64,000 nucleotides of DNA, from NCBI GenBank assembly GCA_025455065.1, contig JALONG010000002.1:126422-190421 (forward strand). Reading direction: 5' to 3'. Positions 26,464-36,136 of the stretch are shown here, one piece after another (position 1 is the stretch's first letter; every line of letters begins with the position of its first letter). Source of the DNA: Candidatus Kapaibacterium sp. GTDB taxonomy: Bacteria > Bacteroidota > Ignavibacteria > Kapaibacteriales > UBA4661. The notes beneath the pieces were generated by a model that saw nothing but the letters and a program-made list of their open reading frames with translations, searched no databases and was not told where the DNA came from. The position numbers and the translations under genes are program-made.

Positions 26464-29244
26464 TTATTTCCAATGCCGCTTCAGCACTCGCAGGCGGAGA
26501 CGTTTTTCAATCGCTACCGCCACATATACCACCAAACCAATACCGACGATACTTGCCCAATCCCGAAGCGAAAGAGCCGATGTATGAAAGAGGCTATTCA
26601 TCCACGGGGTATGAACAAACATCAGTTGCAAGGTCAGCATCACACCAACGCCCACAAACACCCATTTGTTTGTCCAAAAACCCACGTGGCGAAGCGGATA
26701 TATCAACGAGCGGCAATTAAACAAATACAACATTTCAATAACAACAAAGACCGTTACTGCTGCCGTGCGGGCTTGGGCTTCCGACGAGCCGTTCTGCAAA
26801 TGCCAATGGAACATCCCGTAACCCGCAAGAAACATCATCGTTCCGACAAACAGTGTTCGCATGATAAGCGGCAGCGTCAAAAGCGGTTTGTCCGGTCGGC
26901 GGGGCGGACGGCTCATAATGTCCGGTTCTTTGGGTTCAAAGGCAAGCATCAACCCAAGGCACAGAGCCGTACTCATGTTTATCCATAGAACGTGAACGGG
27001 GAGCATCGGCAAACTGCTCATCAGCAAAATAGAAAGAAAAATAATCATGCCTTCGCCGAGGTTGGTGGGGATAGTCCAGACAATAAATTTCATCAAATTA
27101 CCAAACACCGTGCGCCCTTCTTCAATCGCTGCTTCGATGGACACAAAATTATCGTCCGCAAGCACCATATCGGCGGCATCCTTTGCGACATCCGTTCCGG
27201 CAATGCCCATTGCAATGCCAACATCGGCGCGGCGTAGTGCCGGAGCGTCGTTCACGCCGTCGCCCGTCATAGCGGCGATGTGGTTGTGGTGCTGCAATGC
27301 TTCCACAATCCGTAGTTTCTGTTCCGGCGTTACGCGGGCAAAGACCGCCGTTTCTTTCGCCGTTGCAAAGAGTTCTTCTTCGGTCATTGTGGCGAGTTCT
27401 TTGCCTGTTACGGCGACAAGATTGCCGTCGCGTTCTTTTCCGCGCAGCCCTATCTGTGAGGCAATGACGGCGGCGGTTGTGGCGTGGTCGCCGGTAATCA
27501 TTTTTACGTCAATGCCTGCTTTGTGGCATTGTTGAATAGCAAATTTCACCTCTTCACGCGGCGGGTCTATCATGCCCTGAATCCCGACAAAGGTTAAGCC
27601 CGAATTGAGGTCTTCATGTGAAACAGCTCGCGTCTCCGGCGGCATAATTTTTTTTGCAAAGGCAAGTGTTCGCAAGCCTTTTGCAGCAAGATGTTCTGTG
27701 GCGGTATGTATTGCTCTGCCGTCAAAAGGCAGTTCCCGAAGATTGGCACTCTCCGCAATGAGCATCGTGGAACACCGCTTGGCAAGTGCCTCCGGCGAAC
27801 CTTTGATATACATGACCGTGCTGCCGTCGGGGGAGCGGTGCAGCGTCGCCATGTACTGGTAAGCAGATTCAAACGGAATCGTGTCAAGGCGTGGGAAGCG
27901 CGATTCTACGGCAGTTTCGGCAAGATGCACTTTGTGTGCCGCGACGAGCAACGCTCCTTCGGTCGGGTCGCCTTTGATGCCCCAGCGTCCTTCCTCTTCG
28001 GTGAGCATACTTTCGTTGCAGATAAGCCCGATGCGCAACAGTTCTTCGAGTGCGGGAAACTCTTGAAGAAACGGCGTACTATGTTCGCTGCGTTGCCCGG
28101 AACGCTTGCCGGAAGCAGTGTGCGTATAGTCTCCATGCGGTGTGTAGCCCAAGCCGGAGACGGTAAAGGTCTCGCCTCCTGCAACAAGTTCTTGCACGGT
28201 CATTTGATTTTCTGTCAGCGTTCCGGTCTTATCGGAGCAGATAACCGTAACGCTCCCCAAAGTCTCCACTGCGGGAAGTTTGCGGATGATGGCGTTGCGC
28301 CGCGCCATTGTGTTTACCCCGATTGCCAGCATAATGGTGATAGTTGCGGGTAAACCTTCGGGAATCATTCCGACCATAAGTGAGACGGCAGCTAAAAACA
28401 TCTCAAAGGTCGGTCTGCCTTGCCACATTCCTACTGCAAAGGTCAAAGCCGCTAAACCCATAATCACATACAGCAGCACGGAACTGAAGTGTTTAATTTT
28501 GCGGGTGAGCGGTGTTTCGAGTTTGTCGGTTGTGGTCAAAAGCCGCGTAATTGCTCCTACTTCGGTAGCATCGCCCGTTGCCGTAACCACGCCCGAACAC
28601 GTGCCGTAGGTAATGGCAGATGCGGCATAAACCATGTTCGTGCGGTCGGCAAGCGGTGTGTCGGCTGCGAGGACAGATGGCATTTTTGCAACAGGCACAG
28701 ATTCGCCCGTCAGCGAGGATTCATCGGACTGAAGGTCGCGGGATTGCACAAGGCGAAGGTCGGCAGGGACTTTATCACCCGACGCGAGAAGAACAATATC
28801 ACCCGGCACAAGTTCGGTCGCGTCCACGAGCATTTTTTCGCCACCGCGTCTGACGGTGGTCATTGTTTTCATGCTGTGCATCAGCTCGTCAATCGCTTGA
28901 AGAGCCTTAGTTTCCTGCACAAAACCGATGACAGAATTAACCAAGACCACCGCAAAGATTACTCCTGCATCAACCCATTCACCCAAAGCAACGGTAATTG
29001 CCGCCGATGCCAGCAGGATATAGACAAGCGGCTGATGAAATTGCAGCAAAAAACGCACAACGGCGCTTTGGCGTTTTGGCGGCGTGAGGACGTTGCGCCC
29101 ATAACGACTTCGGCGACGCAGCACTTCTTCATCGCTCAACCCCAGCGTAGCATCTACACCCAGAGCATCGAAAGCGGCTTCGGGGGAAAGGGCGTGGAAA
29201 TCAAGGCGTATAGCGGCTTGAGGTGCTTTATTGTTGATGGTCAT
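26464..29244 (-). CDS. Cation-transporting P-type ATPase (P2 subfamily)
   Basis: 926 residues, full length. Domains in order: N-terminal cation-ATPase domain, membrane segments 1-2, actuator domain with TGES (DESSLTGESVPVA), M4 with IPEGLPATITIMLAIG, phosphorylation site CSDKTGTLT, nucleotide domain, MITGDH and MTGDGVNDAPALRRADVGIAMG hinge motifs, and M5-M10. M5 holds NLGEG, like the NxxE that binds Ca2+ in SERCA, but M6 reads WINMSTA where SERCA has NLVTD, so the aspartate is replaced. Ion specificity is therefore uncertain (Ca2+, Na+ or other). An AAAGGAG ribosome site precedes the ATG. Confidence 0.92.
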   Translation of the reverse strand: MTINNKAPQAAIRLDFHALSPEAAFDALGVDATLGLSDEEVLRRRSRYGRNVLTPPKRQSAVVRFLLQFHQPLVYILLASAAITVALGEWVDAGVIFAVVLVNSVIGFVQETKALQAIDELMHSMKTMTTVRRGGEKMLVDATELVPGDIVLLASGDKVPADLRLVQSRDLQSDESSLTGESVPVAKMPSVLAADTPLADRTNMVYAASAITYGTCSGVVTATGDATEVGAITRLLTTTDKLETPLTRKIKHFSSVLLYVIMGLAALTFAVGMWQGRPTFEMFLAAVSLMVGMIPEGLPATITIMLAIGVNTMARRNAIIRKLPAVETLGSVTVICSDKTGTLTENQMTVQELVAGGETFTVSGLGYTPHGDYTHTASGKRSGQRSEHSTPFLQEFPALEELLRIGLICNESMLTEEEGRWGIKGDPTEGALLVAAHKVHLAETAVESRFPRLDTIPFESAYQYMATLHRSPDGSTVMYIKGSPEALAKRCSTMLIAESANLRELPFDGRAIHTATEHLAAKGLRTLAFAKKIMPPETRAVSHEDLNSGLTFVGIQGMIDPPREEVKFAIQQCHKAGIDVKMITGDHATTAAVIASQIGLRGKERDGNLVAVTGKELATMTEEELFATAKETAVFARVTPEQKLRIVEALQHHNHIAAMTGDGVNDAPALRRADVGIAMGIAGTDVAKDAADMVLADDNFVSIEAAIEEGRTVFGNLMKFIVWTIPTNLGEGMIIFLSILLMSSLPMLPVHVLWINMSTALCLGLMLAFEPKEPDIMSRPPRRPDKPLLTLPLIMRTLFVGTMMFLAGYGMFHWHLQNGSSEAQARTAAVTVFVVIEMLYLFNCRSLIYPLRHVGFWTNKWVFVGVGVMLTLQLMFVHTPWMNSLFHTSALSLRDWASIVGIGLVVYVAVAIEKRLRLRVLKRHWK

Positions 29245-29281
29245 AAACGCTCCTTTGGTTTAGATGTGGTAATAGGTTCAT

Positions 29282-30727
29282 CTATTGTACTGCTGCGAAT
29301 GGTGAGTTCACCATGAGAAGCGCAAGGGCAGTAATCGTTATGATGTACGCCGCAACAACAAGAAGAGTAAATTTGAATATCTTCTCATATCCTACCGAAG
29401 CCTGATGGACAACCGACGTTACCATGATGATATTTTGTAGGGAAATGGCATTGCCAATAGCGCTTCCGGTATGTAATAATGCTAAGAGAAGGGGTAAGGT
29501 ACTTCCGGCGATTTCATTGGTGTTGATGGCATTACCAAAAAGAATATTGCTCATAGTAGCACTACCGCTCAGAAAGCTCCCCATAACCCCGATAAATGAA
29601 GTGACAAAGAGTTTTGTGTTGTGATGTAGTCCTGCATAATAGCTGTTCATAATGCCGAACAAATCTTCTTGCATGAGTTGTGCAAGACAAACCAGCAAAA
29701 AAATCGTTATCATTGATGGAGCGGTTTTGAGCAAGGCTTCTTTGCTTTGATTGTAGAAGTGCAAAGCAACTCTTTGCTTTTTCGCTATGAGAAGATATAC
29801 GATGCTTGCCGCTATAAACATGATGCCGGGCTGATAAAGCGATAATGGTCTTGTGCCTTCGTAGAGCGTCCAGCCAATACCTTGGAGAACGTATTTAGCA
29901 GCGACCAACAAACCGACAAAAATACCGTAGGGATAAAACGTTTTCAGCCAAAAATCCGGTGTGGGATGTTCGCTTTTGGGAATAAACACTACAATAAACA
30001 ACAACAACCCGAAAATTCCGGCGATGACGGAAGGATATTCAATACTCAATACGCCGACGGTGCAGTAGGGTATTGCGAATGAAAGACCGCCTCCGACAAG
30101 CATTCGTAGGTTCTTTTTCCATGAAAATGATACTTGTTCGGTTTGACCGTAAATAAAAGCCAACAACAATGGCAGCAAGAGTGCGGGCAAGCTATTGAGG
30201 AGAACGGTCAAAACCACTGTGGAATCAGGGTGATTGATACCCAACCCTATTTTCAACGGTGTACCTAAAGCTCCAAACGTTACGGCTGTTGTGTTTGCAG
30301 CCAAGGGTACAACAACGCTTGTTAATGGCGTAAATCCTAGTGTTATCAAAAGCGGAGCAATAAGCATGGCTGGTATGCCAAATCCGGCAATACCTTCCAT
30401 GAAACTTCCCATAAAAACGCACAACATGATAACCACAGCGAGTTTTGACGAAAACGACGACGTTGTTTCGATAAACGTTGAAAAATGGTTGTTTGCGTAC
30501 AACGTCGTGTAAAACAAGTAAGCACCAAACAATAAAAGAGCTAATTCCAAGGAGATGACCAGTGCGGTTACTAAGGGAAGGTAAACAACCCCAAAATTTG
30601 GCAAAAGCACACCTTTGGAAATCAGCATCAGCAACAATGCTGCTAATGCACCTGCCCAGAGTTTTTTCAGGACAAACACTCCCACGAGCAACATCGCAAA
30701 TGCTGTCAATACAATCCAGAGTTCCAT
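29282..30727 (-). CDS. L-lactate permease (LctP) family transporter
   Basis: 481 residues, about 12-14 membrane segments. The family signature is clear: FMGSFMEGIAGFGIPAMLIAPLLITLGF followed by PLAANTTAVTFGALGTPLKIGLG. Another conserved stretch is SGSATMSNILFGNAINTNEIAG near residue 370. It is somewhat shorter than the usual 550-residue LctP, lacking part of the central loop. Family members take up lactate or glycolate with protons in the inner membrane; the substrate here is inferred only. It lies between the Na/Pi-family gene (39 bases) and the P-type ATPase gene (37 bases). Confidence 0.85.
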   Translation of the reverse strand: MELWIVLTAFAMLLVGVFVLKKLWAGALAALLLMLISKGVLLPNFGVVYLPLVTALVISLELALLLFGAYLFYTTLYANNHFSTFIETTSSFSSKLAVVIMLCVFMGSFMEGIAGFGIPAMLIAPLLITLGFTPLTSVVVPLAANTTAVTFGALGTPLKIGLGINHPDSTVVLTVLLNSLPALLLPLLLAFIYGQTEQVSFSWKKNLRMLVGGGLSFAIPYCTVGVLSIEYPSVIAGIFGLLLFIVVFIPKSEHPTPDFWLKTFYPYGIFVGLLVAAKYVLQGIGWTLYEGTRPLSLYQPGIMFIAASIVYLLIAKKQRVALHFYNQSKEALLKTAPSMITIFLLVCLAQLMQEDLFGIMNSYYAGLHHNTKLFVTSFIGVMGSFLSGSATMSNILFGNAINTNEIAGSTLPLLLALLHTGSAIGNAISLQNIIMVTSVVHQASVGYEKIFKFTLLVVAAYIITITALALLMVNSPFAAVQ

Positions 30728-30766
30728 GGTGGTTGTGGTAAAAGTGGCAAAATTTGGTTGTGTGAT

Positions 30767-31714
30767 TTAGCCTGTTTCTTTCATCGCCTCCAATGACGGA
30801 AAGCGTCGTCGCAAGGGCTTTTCAACGATTCGGAGCGTCATCAATAACACCACACCGATGCTCACATTAAACAGTAAATGCGCCCATGCCACAGCCATGG
30901 ACGGGTTATGAAACCACGTTATCATCGTCCACGAAAAACCTTCTAAAAAGGGGAAATATGCCGCCACGCCCAAGGCATTAAACGTAAAATTTGCCCACGC
31001 TGTTCGCCGTGCCGATGTGTTCAGGCTTATACCTGCCAACAGTGCCGTAAAGGTCGAACCGACATTTGCGCCAATGACAATCGGAATCGCCGCCACTGCC
31101 GGCAACACACCTTGCTGTACAAGCACAATAGCCAAGCCCGTCGTAACGCTGCTGGACTGAATAATGGCGGTCAGCACAAGCCCCATCAGGACACCACGCC
31201 AAGGCACATCGGCAAGCGCGAGAACTTCAAACATAAGGTCGTGCTGGTGCAAAGGCTTCAGCGACGAACCGATGAGGTCAAGGGCGAAAAAGATGAACCC
31301 AAAGTAAAACAGGGCTTTGCCGCTCACGTTAAAACGGAAGGGCAGTGCGCCAATGACAGCTCCGGCAACGATGCACCAAGGTCCTATGCCTGTCAATTTG
31401 AACGATACCAACCACGCTGTTGCCGTCGTACCGACGTTTGCACCCAATATCAACCCCAAACTGCCCCAAAAGGTGATTGCTCCGCTATCCACAAGGGCGA
31501 CGGTGAGGGAAGTTGTTGCGCTGCTGGATTGTACGACAGCCGTTGTCAAAGCACCCGCAACAAAACCACGCAGGCGGCTTGCGGTAAAGCGTCCGAGCCA
31601 TGCTTGCAAACGTGCGCCGCCAAGAGATTGCACTTCGCGGCTGAACCCTTGCAGACCGTGAAGAAACAGCACAACGGCTGCTAAGGCAGCGATGAGAATT
31701 TGTACGGTGGTCAT
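30767..31714 (-). CDS. Na/Pi-cotransporter (PF02690-type) family protein
   Basis: 315 residues with eight or nine membrane segments. It contains the two inverted repeats typical of the family, each with the QSSS motif: GALTTAVVQSSSATTSLTVALVDSG and GLVLTAIIQSSSVTTGLAIVLVQQG, each followed by GANVG (LILGANVGTTATAW and IVIGANVGSTFTAL). It is likely an inner-membrane sodium-coupled phosphate transporter or regulator. The C-terminal PhoU-like domain found in longer members is absent. It starts eight bases after the ion-channel gene and is probably translated from the same mRNA. Confidence 0.88.
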   Translation of the reverse strand: MTTVQILIAALAAVVLFLHGLQGFSREVQSLGGARLQAWLGRFTASRLRGFVAGALTTAVVQSSSATTSLTVALVDSGAITFWGSLGLILGANVGTTATAWLVSFKLTGIGPWCIVAGAVIGALPFRFNVSGKALFYFGFIFFALDLIGSSLKPLHQHDLMFEVLALADVPWRGVLMGLVLTAIIQSSSVTTGLAIVLVQQGVLPAVAAIPIVIGANVGSTFTALLAGISLNTSARRTAWANFTFNALGVAAYFPFLEGFSWTMITWFHNPSMAVAWAHLLFNVSIGVVLLMTLRIVEKPLRRRFPSLEAMKETG

Positions 31715-31722
31715 AAAAGTCG

Positions 31723-33351
31723 CTATGCTGAAGGCTGTGAGGCAAGCACAGAGGCAAGTGTTGTTTGCAAGGCTGTTCCGGCTTGCTGAATGTAGGTGTA
31801 GTAATCGTAATGAGAAAGCGTCGTATCGCTAATGCGAACATGATACAAATGTAGCGTACCTGTGCGGCTGCGTAGGCGAAGGCAGTACCGTAACAGTGCT
31901 GAAATGTCAGGCGTGTGCGTATCTATGCGGGATATGCGATACGGCTCTTGCATTCCGTGAACGGATTCCATGACGAGAATAATGCTTAAAGACGGGTCAT
32001 CCAGCAAAAGTGAGTGTATATCGTACTTGAAGGTTTCCAAAGCGGCTTTTGGCTCAATGATGTGCTGTTTGCCCTTGAAACGTTTCTTTTTCTTCGCGGT
32101 AACGTGTACACTGTGAGTGTCGTCATCATACAGAGGGCTGGTTTTGAAGCAAATATCATAGTCCTGATGGAGCGCATTCTGTTGATACCGTTCATTAGAA
32201 AGGAAATGCGCACTAAGCATTTCGGCAACACAATAGGAAAAATATCCAATATTTTCTTCGGCTGCACTGCCGGGAGCGAGTACAAGTACCTGTGCAGAAG
32301 AGCGACGAATTGCTGCACCATAGTCAGTTATGGTTTGATAGGCATAATGCTCAACAAGGTTCGTGTCGTTATATTTTTCATCATCTGCCGAATAGACAGC
32401 GCGGATACGGAAACCCTGCTTTGTCTCCAGCATTTTGTAGAAATGTGATTCTTGGATAAAGAGCGCATTTTGAAGGGTTAATAGAGTTCGTGGGCGTTCA
32501 AAGACCTCTATTCCCAGTGTGGCATTGAACTTTTTCCGAAATGCTTGTTTGAGCAGTGCATATTGTGATTCGATTTTGTTTTCTTCCAATACCTCCAAAA
32601 AGCCCGACGCAATAATCCCTGTGGGAATTATCACAATTCCGATATTCAAAAAACCAATAATCCACGCCACAACGCGCCCTAACGATGTCGTTGGCAATAA
32701 GCCTGTTTCTTGGTAACCGATTGCATCATTCACAAACATGGAAAACGCCCACGCTAAGGTGGTAAAGATGTCGGTAAATGGCGTATTTGGCGTTCCGTTC
32801 CCAAATTCAAAATCGTGTTCTATTTCGTAAAGCAGTACCGACAAAAAAACCGTGAAGGTAAAGACCAAAATCGCCGAATGGAGCAGTTCCGTTCTTTTGT
32901 TAATCACCGCTTTCAAAATAAGTTCTACCGAATGGTCATGCCGAAAAGCCTTGAAAATTCTTAACAATCGCAAACTCAGGAAATAGTCATGGTGGACTGC
33001 ACCTTCAGGCGAGAATAAAAATATCAACGGCGGAACGACGGCTGCACAGTCAATGACCAGATAAATAAACAGTAAAAACCGTTCCCAAGCCGATGTATGC
33101 TTCTGTAACAGCAAATCCAAGACTGCGCATCGCAAGAGCAGTTCACCACAAAAAATAACCGTAACAAAAAGTTCAAACGTGTAGAGATACGGCAAATAGC
33201 CCTGTTTGAAGGTCGGTATTGTTTCTAAAATAACGACGACGGTGCTGAGAATTATCAATATGTAAATACTCCGATTGACAGACCTGCTCAAACGGTCTTC
33301 GTCGGGAGATAAATCAAAAATTGCCGCTATATTCTGCCGAATATTGCTCAT
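31723..33351 (-). CDS. Six-TM ion-channel-like protein with atypical pore and unrecognised C-terminal domain
   Basis: 542 residues. The first 260 resemble a voltage-gated channel subunit: S1-S4 including an arginine-spaced S4 (LRLLRIFKAFRHD), a pore loop and S6 (GFLNIGIVIIPTGIIASGFLEVL). The pore reads FSMFVNDAIGYQETG where K+ channels have TVGYGD, so the second glycine is replaced by Gln. The remaining ~280 residues are cytoplasmic, not an RCK/TrkA or cyclic-nucleotide domain that I recognise; they contain QVLVLAPGSAAEENIGYFSY and LSIILVMESVHGMQEPYRISRID. It is immediately upstream of the Na/Pi-family gene. Selectivity and ligand are unknown. Confidence 0.7.
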   Translation of the reverse strand: MSNIRQNIAAIFDLSPDEDRLSRSVNRSIYILIILSTVVVILETIPTFKQGYLPYLYTFELFVTVIFCGELLLRCAVLDLLLQKHTSAWERFLLFIYLVIDCAAVVPPLIFLFSPEGAVHHDYFLSLRLLRIFKAFRHDHSVELILKAVINKRTELLHSAILVFTFTVFLSVLLYEIEHDFEFGNGTPNTPFTDIFTTLAWAFSMFVNDAIGYQETGLLPTTSLGRVVAWIIGFLNIGIVIIPTGIIASGFLEVLEENKIESQYALLKQAFRKKFNATLGIEVFERPRTLLTLQNALFIQESHFYKMLETKQGFRIRAVYSADDEKYNDTNLVEHYAYQTITDYGAAIRRSSAQVLVLAPGSAAEENIGYFSYCVAEMLSAHFLSNERYQQNALHQDYDICFKTSPLYDDDTHSVHVTAKKKKRFKGKQHIIEPKAALETFKYDIHSLLLDDPSLSIILVMESVHGMQEPYRISRIDTHTPDISALLRYCLRLRSRTGTLHLYHVRISDTTLSHYDYYTYIQQAGTALQTTLASVLASQPSA

Positions 33352-33404
33352 GGTTTATTCCTTTTCGGGTAAAACAACTGCTTCATCCTTTGACGGTTAG
33401 ACCA

Positions 33405-33430
33405 TAGAGACAAGGCATACCTTGTCTCTA
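33405..33430. repeat. Palindromic intergenic repeat between SPFH and ion-channel genes
   Basis: TAGAGACAAGG and CCTTGTCTCTA are perfect complements around a four-base centre (CATA). It sits in the 114-base gap and could act as a hairpin in the minus-strand transcript. Only one copy was seen in the window. Confidence 0.7.
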
Positions 33431-33465
33431 CAACGATAGATTCCGTTATCTCCAGAGGGAATAGC

Positions 33466-34323
33466 TTACTTGTGCATCGGCACAATTCCCGCCATATCGC
33501 CAATCATATTCACAAGTTCCGTTCCCGACGGCACAACGACTTTGGAATTGCTTTTCAGTGCGGATTCGGTTGTTTCCAGCTTTTTCAGCAGTTGCGCATT
33601 GCCGACGAAGTATTTGTCGGCTGCTTCGTTCACAAGGCGGATTGCTTCGGCAGCACCTTCAGCTTCGAGGATTTTCGATTGTTTCACGCCTTCTGCCTCT
33701 TTGATTTTTGCTCGTTTTACCCCGTCGGCAACCGTTTCGGCGGCAGTGGCGTAATCCACAGCAGCAATTTTTTCGTTTTCTGCTTTCACAACTTTGTTCA
33801 TCGTTTCCTGCACATCTTTCGGCGGGTCAATTTCTTTCAGTTCCGTGCGAACAATCTGAATACCCCAATTTGCTGTCTCTTCGGCTAAGGTGCGGTGCAG
33901 TTCGGAGTTGATCTTCCCGCGCTCGCTGTTAGCGGATTTCAGTGTGAGTGTGCCGATGATATTGCGCAGGGTTGTTCGTGCCAGATTCACCACCTGAAGC
34001 GTGTAATTGTTCACGTTGTATTGGGAATTGACCACGCTTTTTTCATCGGGAAAAACGCGGAAATAGACGACCGCATCAACACGTGCGTTGAGATTGTCGT
34101 TGGTGATAATTTCCTGCGGCTCGGCATCCACCATTTGTTCGGTGGTATTGACTTTGTACATTCGGTCAATAATTGGAATAATCCAATTAAATCCCGGTTC
34201 AGCAAAACTCTTGTACTTCCCCAAACGTTCAATCAAACCGCGCTCGGTGGGGCGAACAATTCTAATGCCGAGAAAAAAAATCACAAGAATCGCTATAAGA
34301 GCGACAAATACAAGTGGTTCCAT
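33466..34323 (-). CDS. SPFH/band-7 (stomatin-like) membrane protein
   Basis: 285 residues from this ATG, chosen because GGGAG lies nine bases upstream; an ATG at 34338 would add five residues. One N-terminal membrane anchor (VFVALIAILVIFFLGIRIV) is followed by the SPFH domain: RPTERGLIERLGKY, PGFNWIIPIIDRM, NLNARVDAVVYFRV, NLARTTLRNIIGTL and IVRTELKEIDPP. A long charged coiled coil follows (EAEGVKQSKILEAEGAAEAIRLVNEAADKYF). Such proteins form large oligomers in membrane microdomains and often scaffold proteases or channels. It lies upstream of the channel/transporter run. No NfeD-like gene is adjacent. Confidence 0.92.
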   Translation of the reverse strand: MEPLVFVALIAILVIFFLGIRIVRPTERGLIERLGKYKSFAEPGFNWIIPIIDRMYKVNTTEQMVDAEPQEIITNDNLNARVDAVVYFRVFPDEKSVVNSQYNVNNYTLQVVNLARTTLRNIIGTLTLKSANSERGKINSELHRTLAEETANWGIQIVRTELKEIDPPKDVQETMNKVVKAENEKIAAVDYATAAETVADGVKRAKIKEAEGVKQSKILEAEGAAEAIRLVNEAADKYFVGNAQLLKKLETTESALKSNSKVVVPSGTELVNMIGDMAGIVPMHK

Positions 34324-34378
34324 GATAGTAGCTCCCAAAATGGTATGAAAAAAATGTAAGAATGTTCACAATAACTAT

Positions 34379-35863
34379 CTACGCAATCTCCAACCAAGAC
34401 CGCACCAATGCTGGTGCAGGGCTTTTCCATGCTTTGTGAAAATATTCGTTTTTGTTGTTGTCAAAGACATAATCGTTTGCCCACTCTTTGTGATGCGCGG
34501 CGAGTTCACGAATGGCATTCAAGACATACTCACATTCTTCATCACTCATGGTGGGATGTGCCGAAAAGCGCACCCAGCCCGGGCGCTCAACAAGCGTACC
34601 TTCGTCAAGTTGGCAGAGAATAGCTTTAGATGCGGTGTGCGATAAATTCAGCAGAAAATGCCCATATGTTCCTGCACATGAGCATCCGCCGCGTGTTTGG
34701 ATGCCAAAGCGGTCATTCAGCAATTTCACGCCCAAATTGTAGTGCATTCCGTCAATGTAAAACGAAAAAACGCCGATGCGCTCGCGGTTGTCGGGGGCGA
34801 GAAGATGAAGATTGGGAATATGCTCAAGAGCAGCAAATACGCGCTTTACCAAGACTTCCTCGCGCTCACGAATAGCTTCTACGCCGATAGATTCCTTCAA
34901 TTTGATTGCCATTGCCGCTTTGATTGTTTGCAGAAAAGCAGGAGTGCCGCCGTCTTCCCGCGTTTCAATATCCTCAATGTACCGATGTTCTCCCCAAGGA
35001 TTTGTCCATGTTACCGTGCCGCCGCCGGGTTGGTCGGGAACGCGCAAGGTGTAGAGCGATTTATTGAAAATCAGTACACCCGGTGTTCCGGGACCGCCTA
35101 AAAATTTATGCGGAGAAAAGAAGATTGCATCCAAGCGTTCAAGCGGGTTTTCGGGGTGCATCGTGATAGCAAGGTAGGGTGCAGAACACGCAAAATCCAC
35201 AAAACACCAGCCGCCGGCTTCGTGCATACGCCGCGCAATAGCGTGATAGGGCGTAACGATGCCCGTGACATTCGAGCAGGATGTTACCGACGCAATTTTT
35301 ATCGGACGTGCGGCGTACCGCTCCAAAAGTTCGTCCAGATGGCGTAAATCCACATTCCCATGCTGGTCGGGGTTAATGATTTCGACAGTGCAGATTGTTT
35401 CCAACCACGATGTTTGATTCGAGTGATGCTCCATATGGGTAACGAACACAACAGGGCGGGCGTGTTCGGGAATCGTGCAATAGGGTTGCATCTGCTCAGG
35501 AACTTTCAAACCCAAGATTCTATGCAGCTTTGCAAGCGCCGCCGTCATTCCCGAACCGACCATAACCAAAGCATCATCGTCCGAGGCTCCGACGTGATGT
35601 TTGATAATGTGCTGTGCTTCGTGGTACGCCAGCGTCATGGTGCTTCCGGTGGCAGTGGTTTCGGTGTGCGTATTTGCGACAAGCGGACCGAATTTTTCCA
35701 TGAGCGTCCGCTCAATAGGCGCATATAATCTGCCGCTTGCAATCCAATCCGCATAAACAATGCGTTTTTGACCAAAGGGCGTTTCAATGTGGTCATTGTA
35801 GCCGATAATGTTAGAGCAGATAGCGGAAAAGCGCGTAGATTGGGTTGTTGTGGAGGATTGCAT
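34379..35863 (-). CDS. Class V aminotransferase / cysteine-desulfurase-like PLP enzyme
   Basis: 494 residues, longer than SufS/NifS (about 400) because of an N-terminal extension and a C-terminal tail after residue 450. PLP-binding features: VMVGSGMTAALAKLHRIL near 110, THMEHHSNQTSWLE, ASVTSCSNVTGIVTPYH, the aspartate-containing FVDFACSAPY, and the lysine in FFSPHKFLGGPGTPGVLIF. A cysteine-containing loop QTRGGCSCAGTYGH is where cysteine desulfurases have the catalytic Cys, but the surrounding sequence is not standard. It may act on cysteine or another amino acid; the substrate cannot be assigned. It is the most upstream gene of the minus-strand run. Confidence 0.82.
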   Translation of the reverse strand: MQSSTTTQSTRFSAICSNIIGYNDHIETPFGQKRIVYADWIASGRLYAPIERTLMEKFGPLVANTHTETTATGSTMTLAYHEAQHIIKHHVGASDDDALVMVGSGMTAALAKLHRILGLKVPEQMQPYCTIPEHARPVVFVTHMEHHSNQTSWLETICTVEIINPDQHGNVDLRHLDELLERYAARPIKIASVTSCSNVTGIVTPYHAIARRMHEAGGWCFVDFACSAPYLAITMHPENPLERLDAIFFSPHKFLGGPGTPGVLIFNKSLYTLRVPDQPGGGTVTWTNPWGEHRYIEDIETREDGGTPAFLQTIKAAMAIKLKESIGVEAIREREEVLVKRVFAALEHIPNLHLLAPDNRERIGVFSFYIDGMHYNLGVKLLNDRFGIQTRGGCSCAGTYGHFLLNLSHTASKAILCQLDEGTLVERPGWVRFSAHPTMSDEECEYVLNAIRELAAHHKEWANDYVFDNNKNEYFHKAWKSPAPALVRSWLEIA

Positions 35864-36136
35864 AAACGATGTACTTCAAAAAGATTGCCGAAAAAAAAGT
35901 ATTGACATCAGCGTTGGTAATCTACATATTTTTCCCAAGATGGTAAAAAAGGATTACCTTGAAGTCCGGATTGATGGACGTGCCTCAAGCCTAGATTCCG
36001 TCTTGGTTGGAAGGCATTTTTTGCGAAATTACCCTTTGAACTGCAAAACCCTGAAGACAAGATACAGCCTTGTGTTGGGGGAGTTTTTCGGCAAAGGTGC
36101 GTTATGTCGTTTCCAAACAAGTGTTTGCGGCAACCG

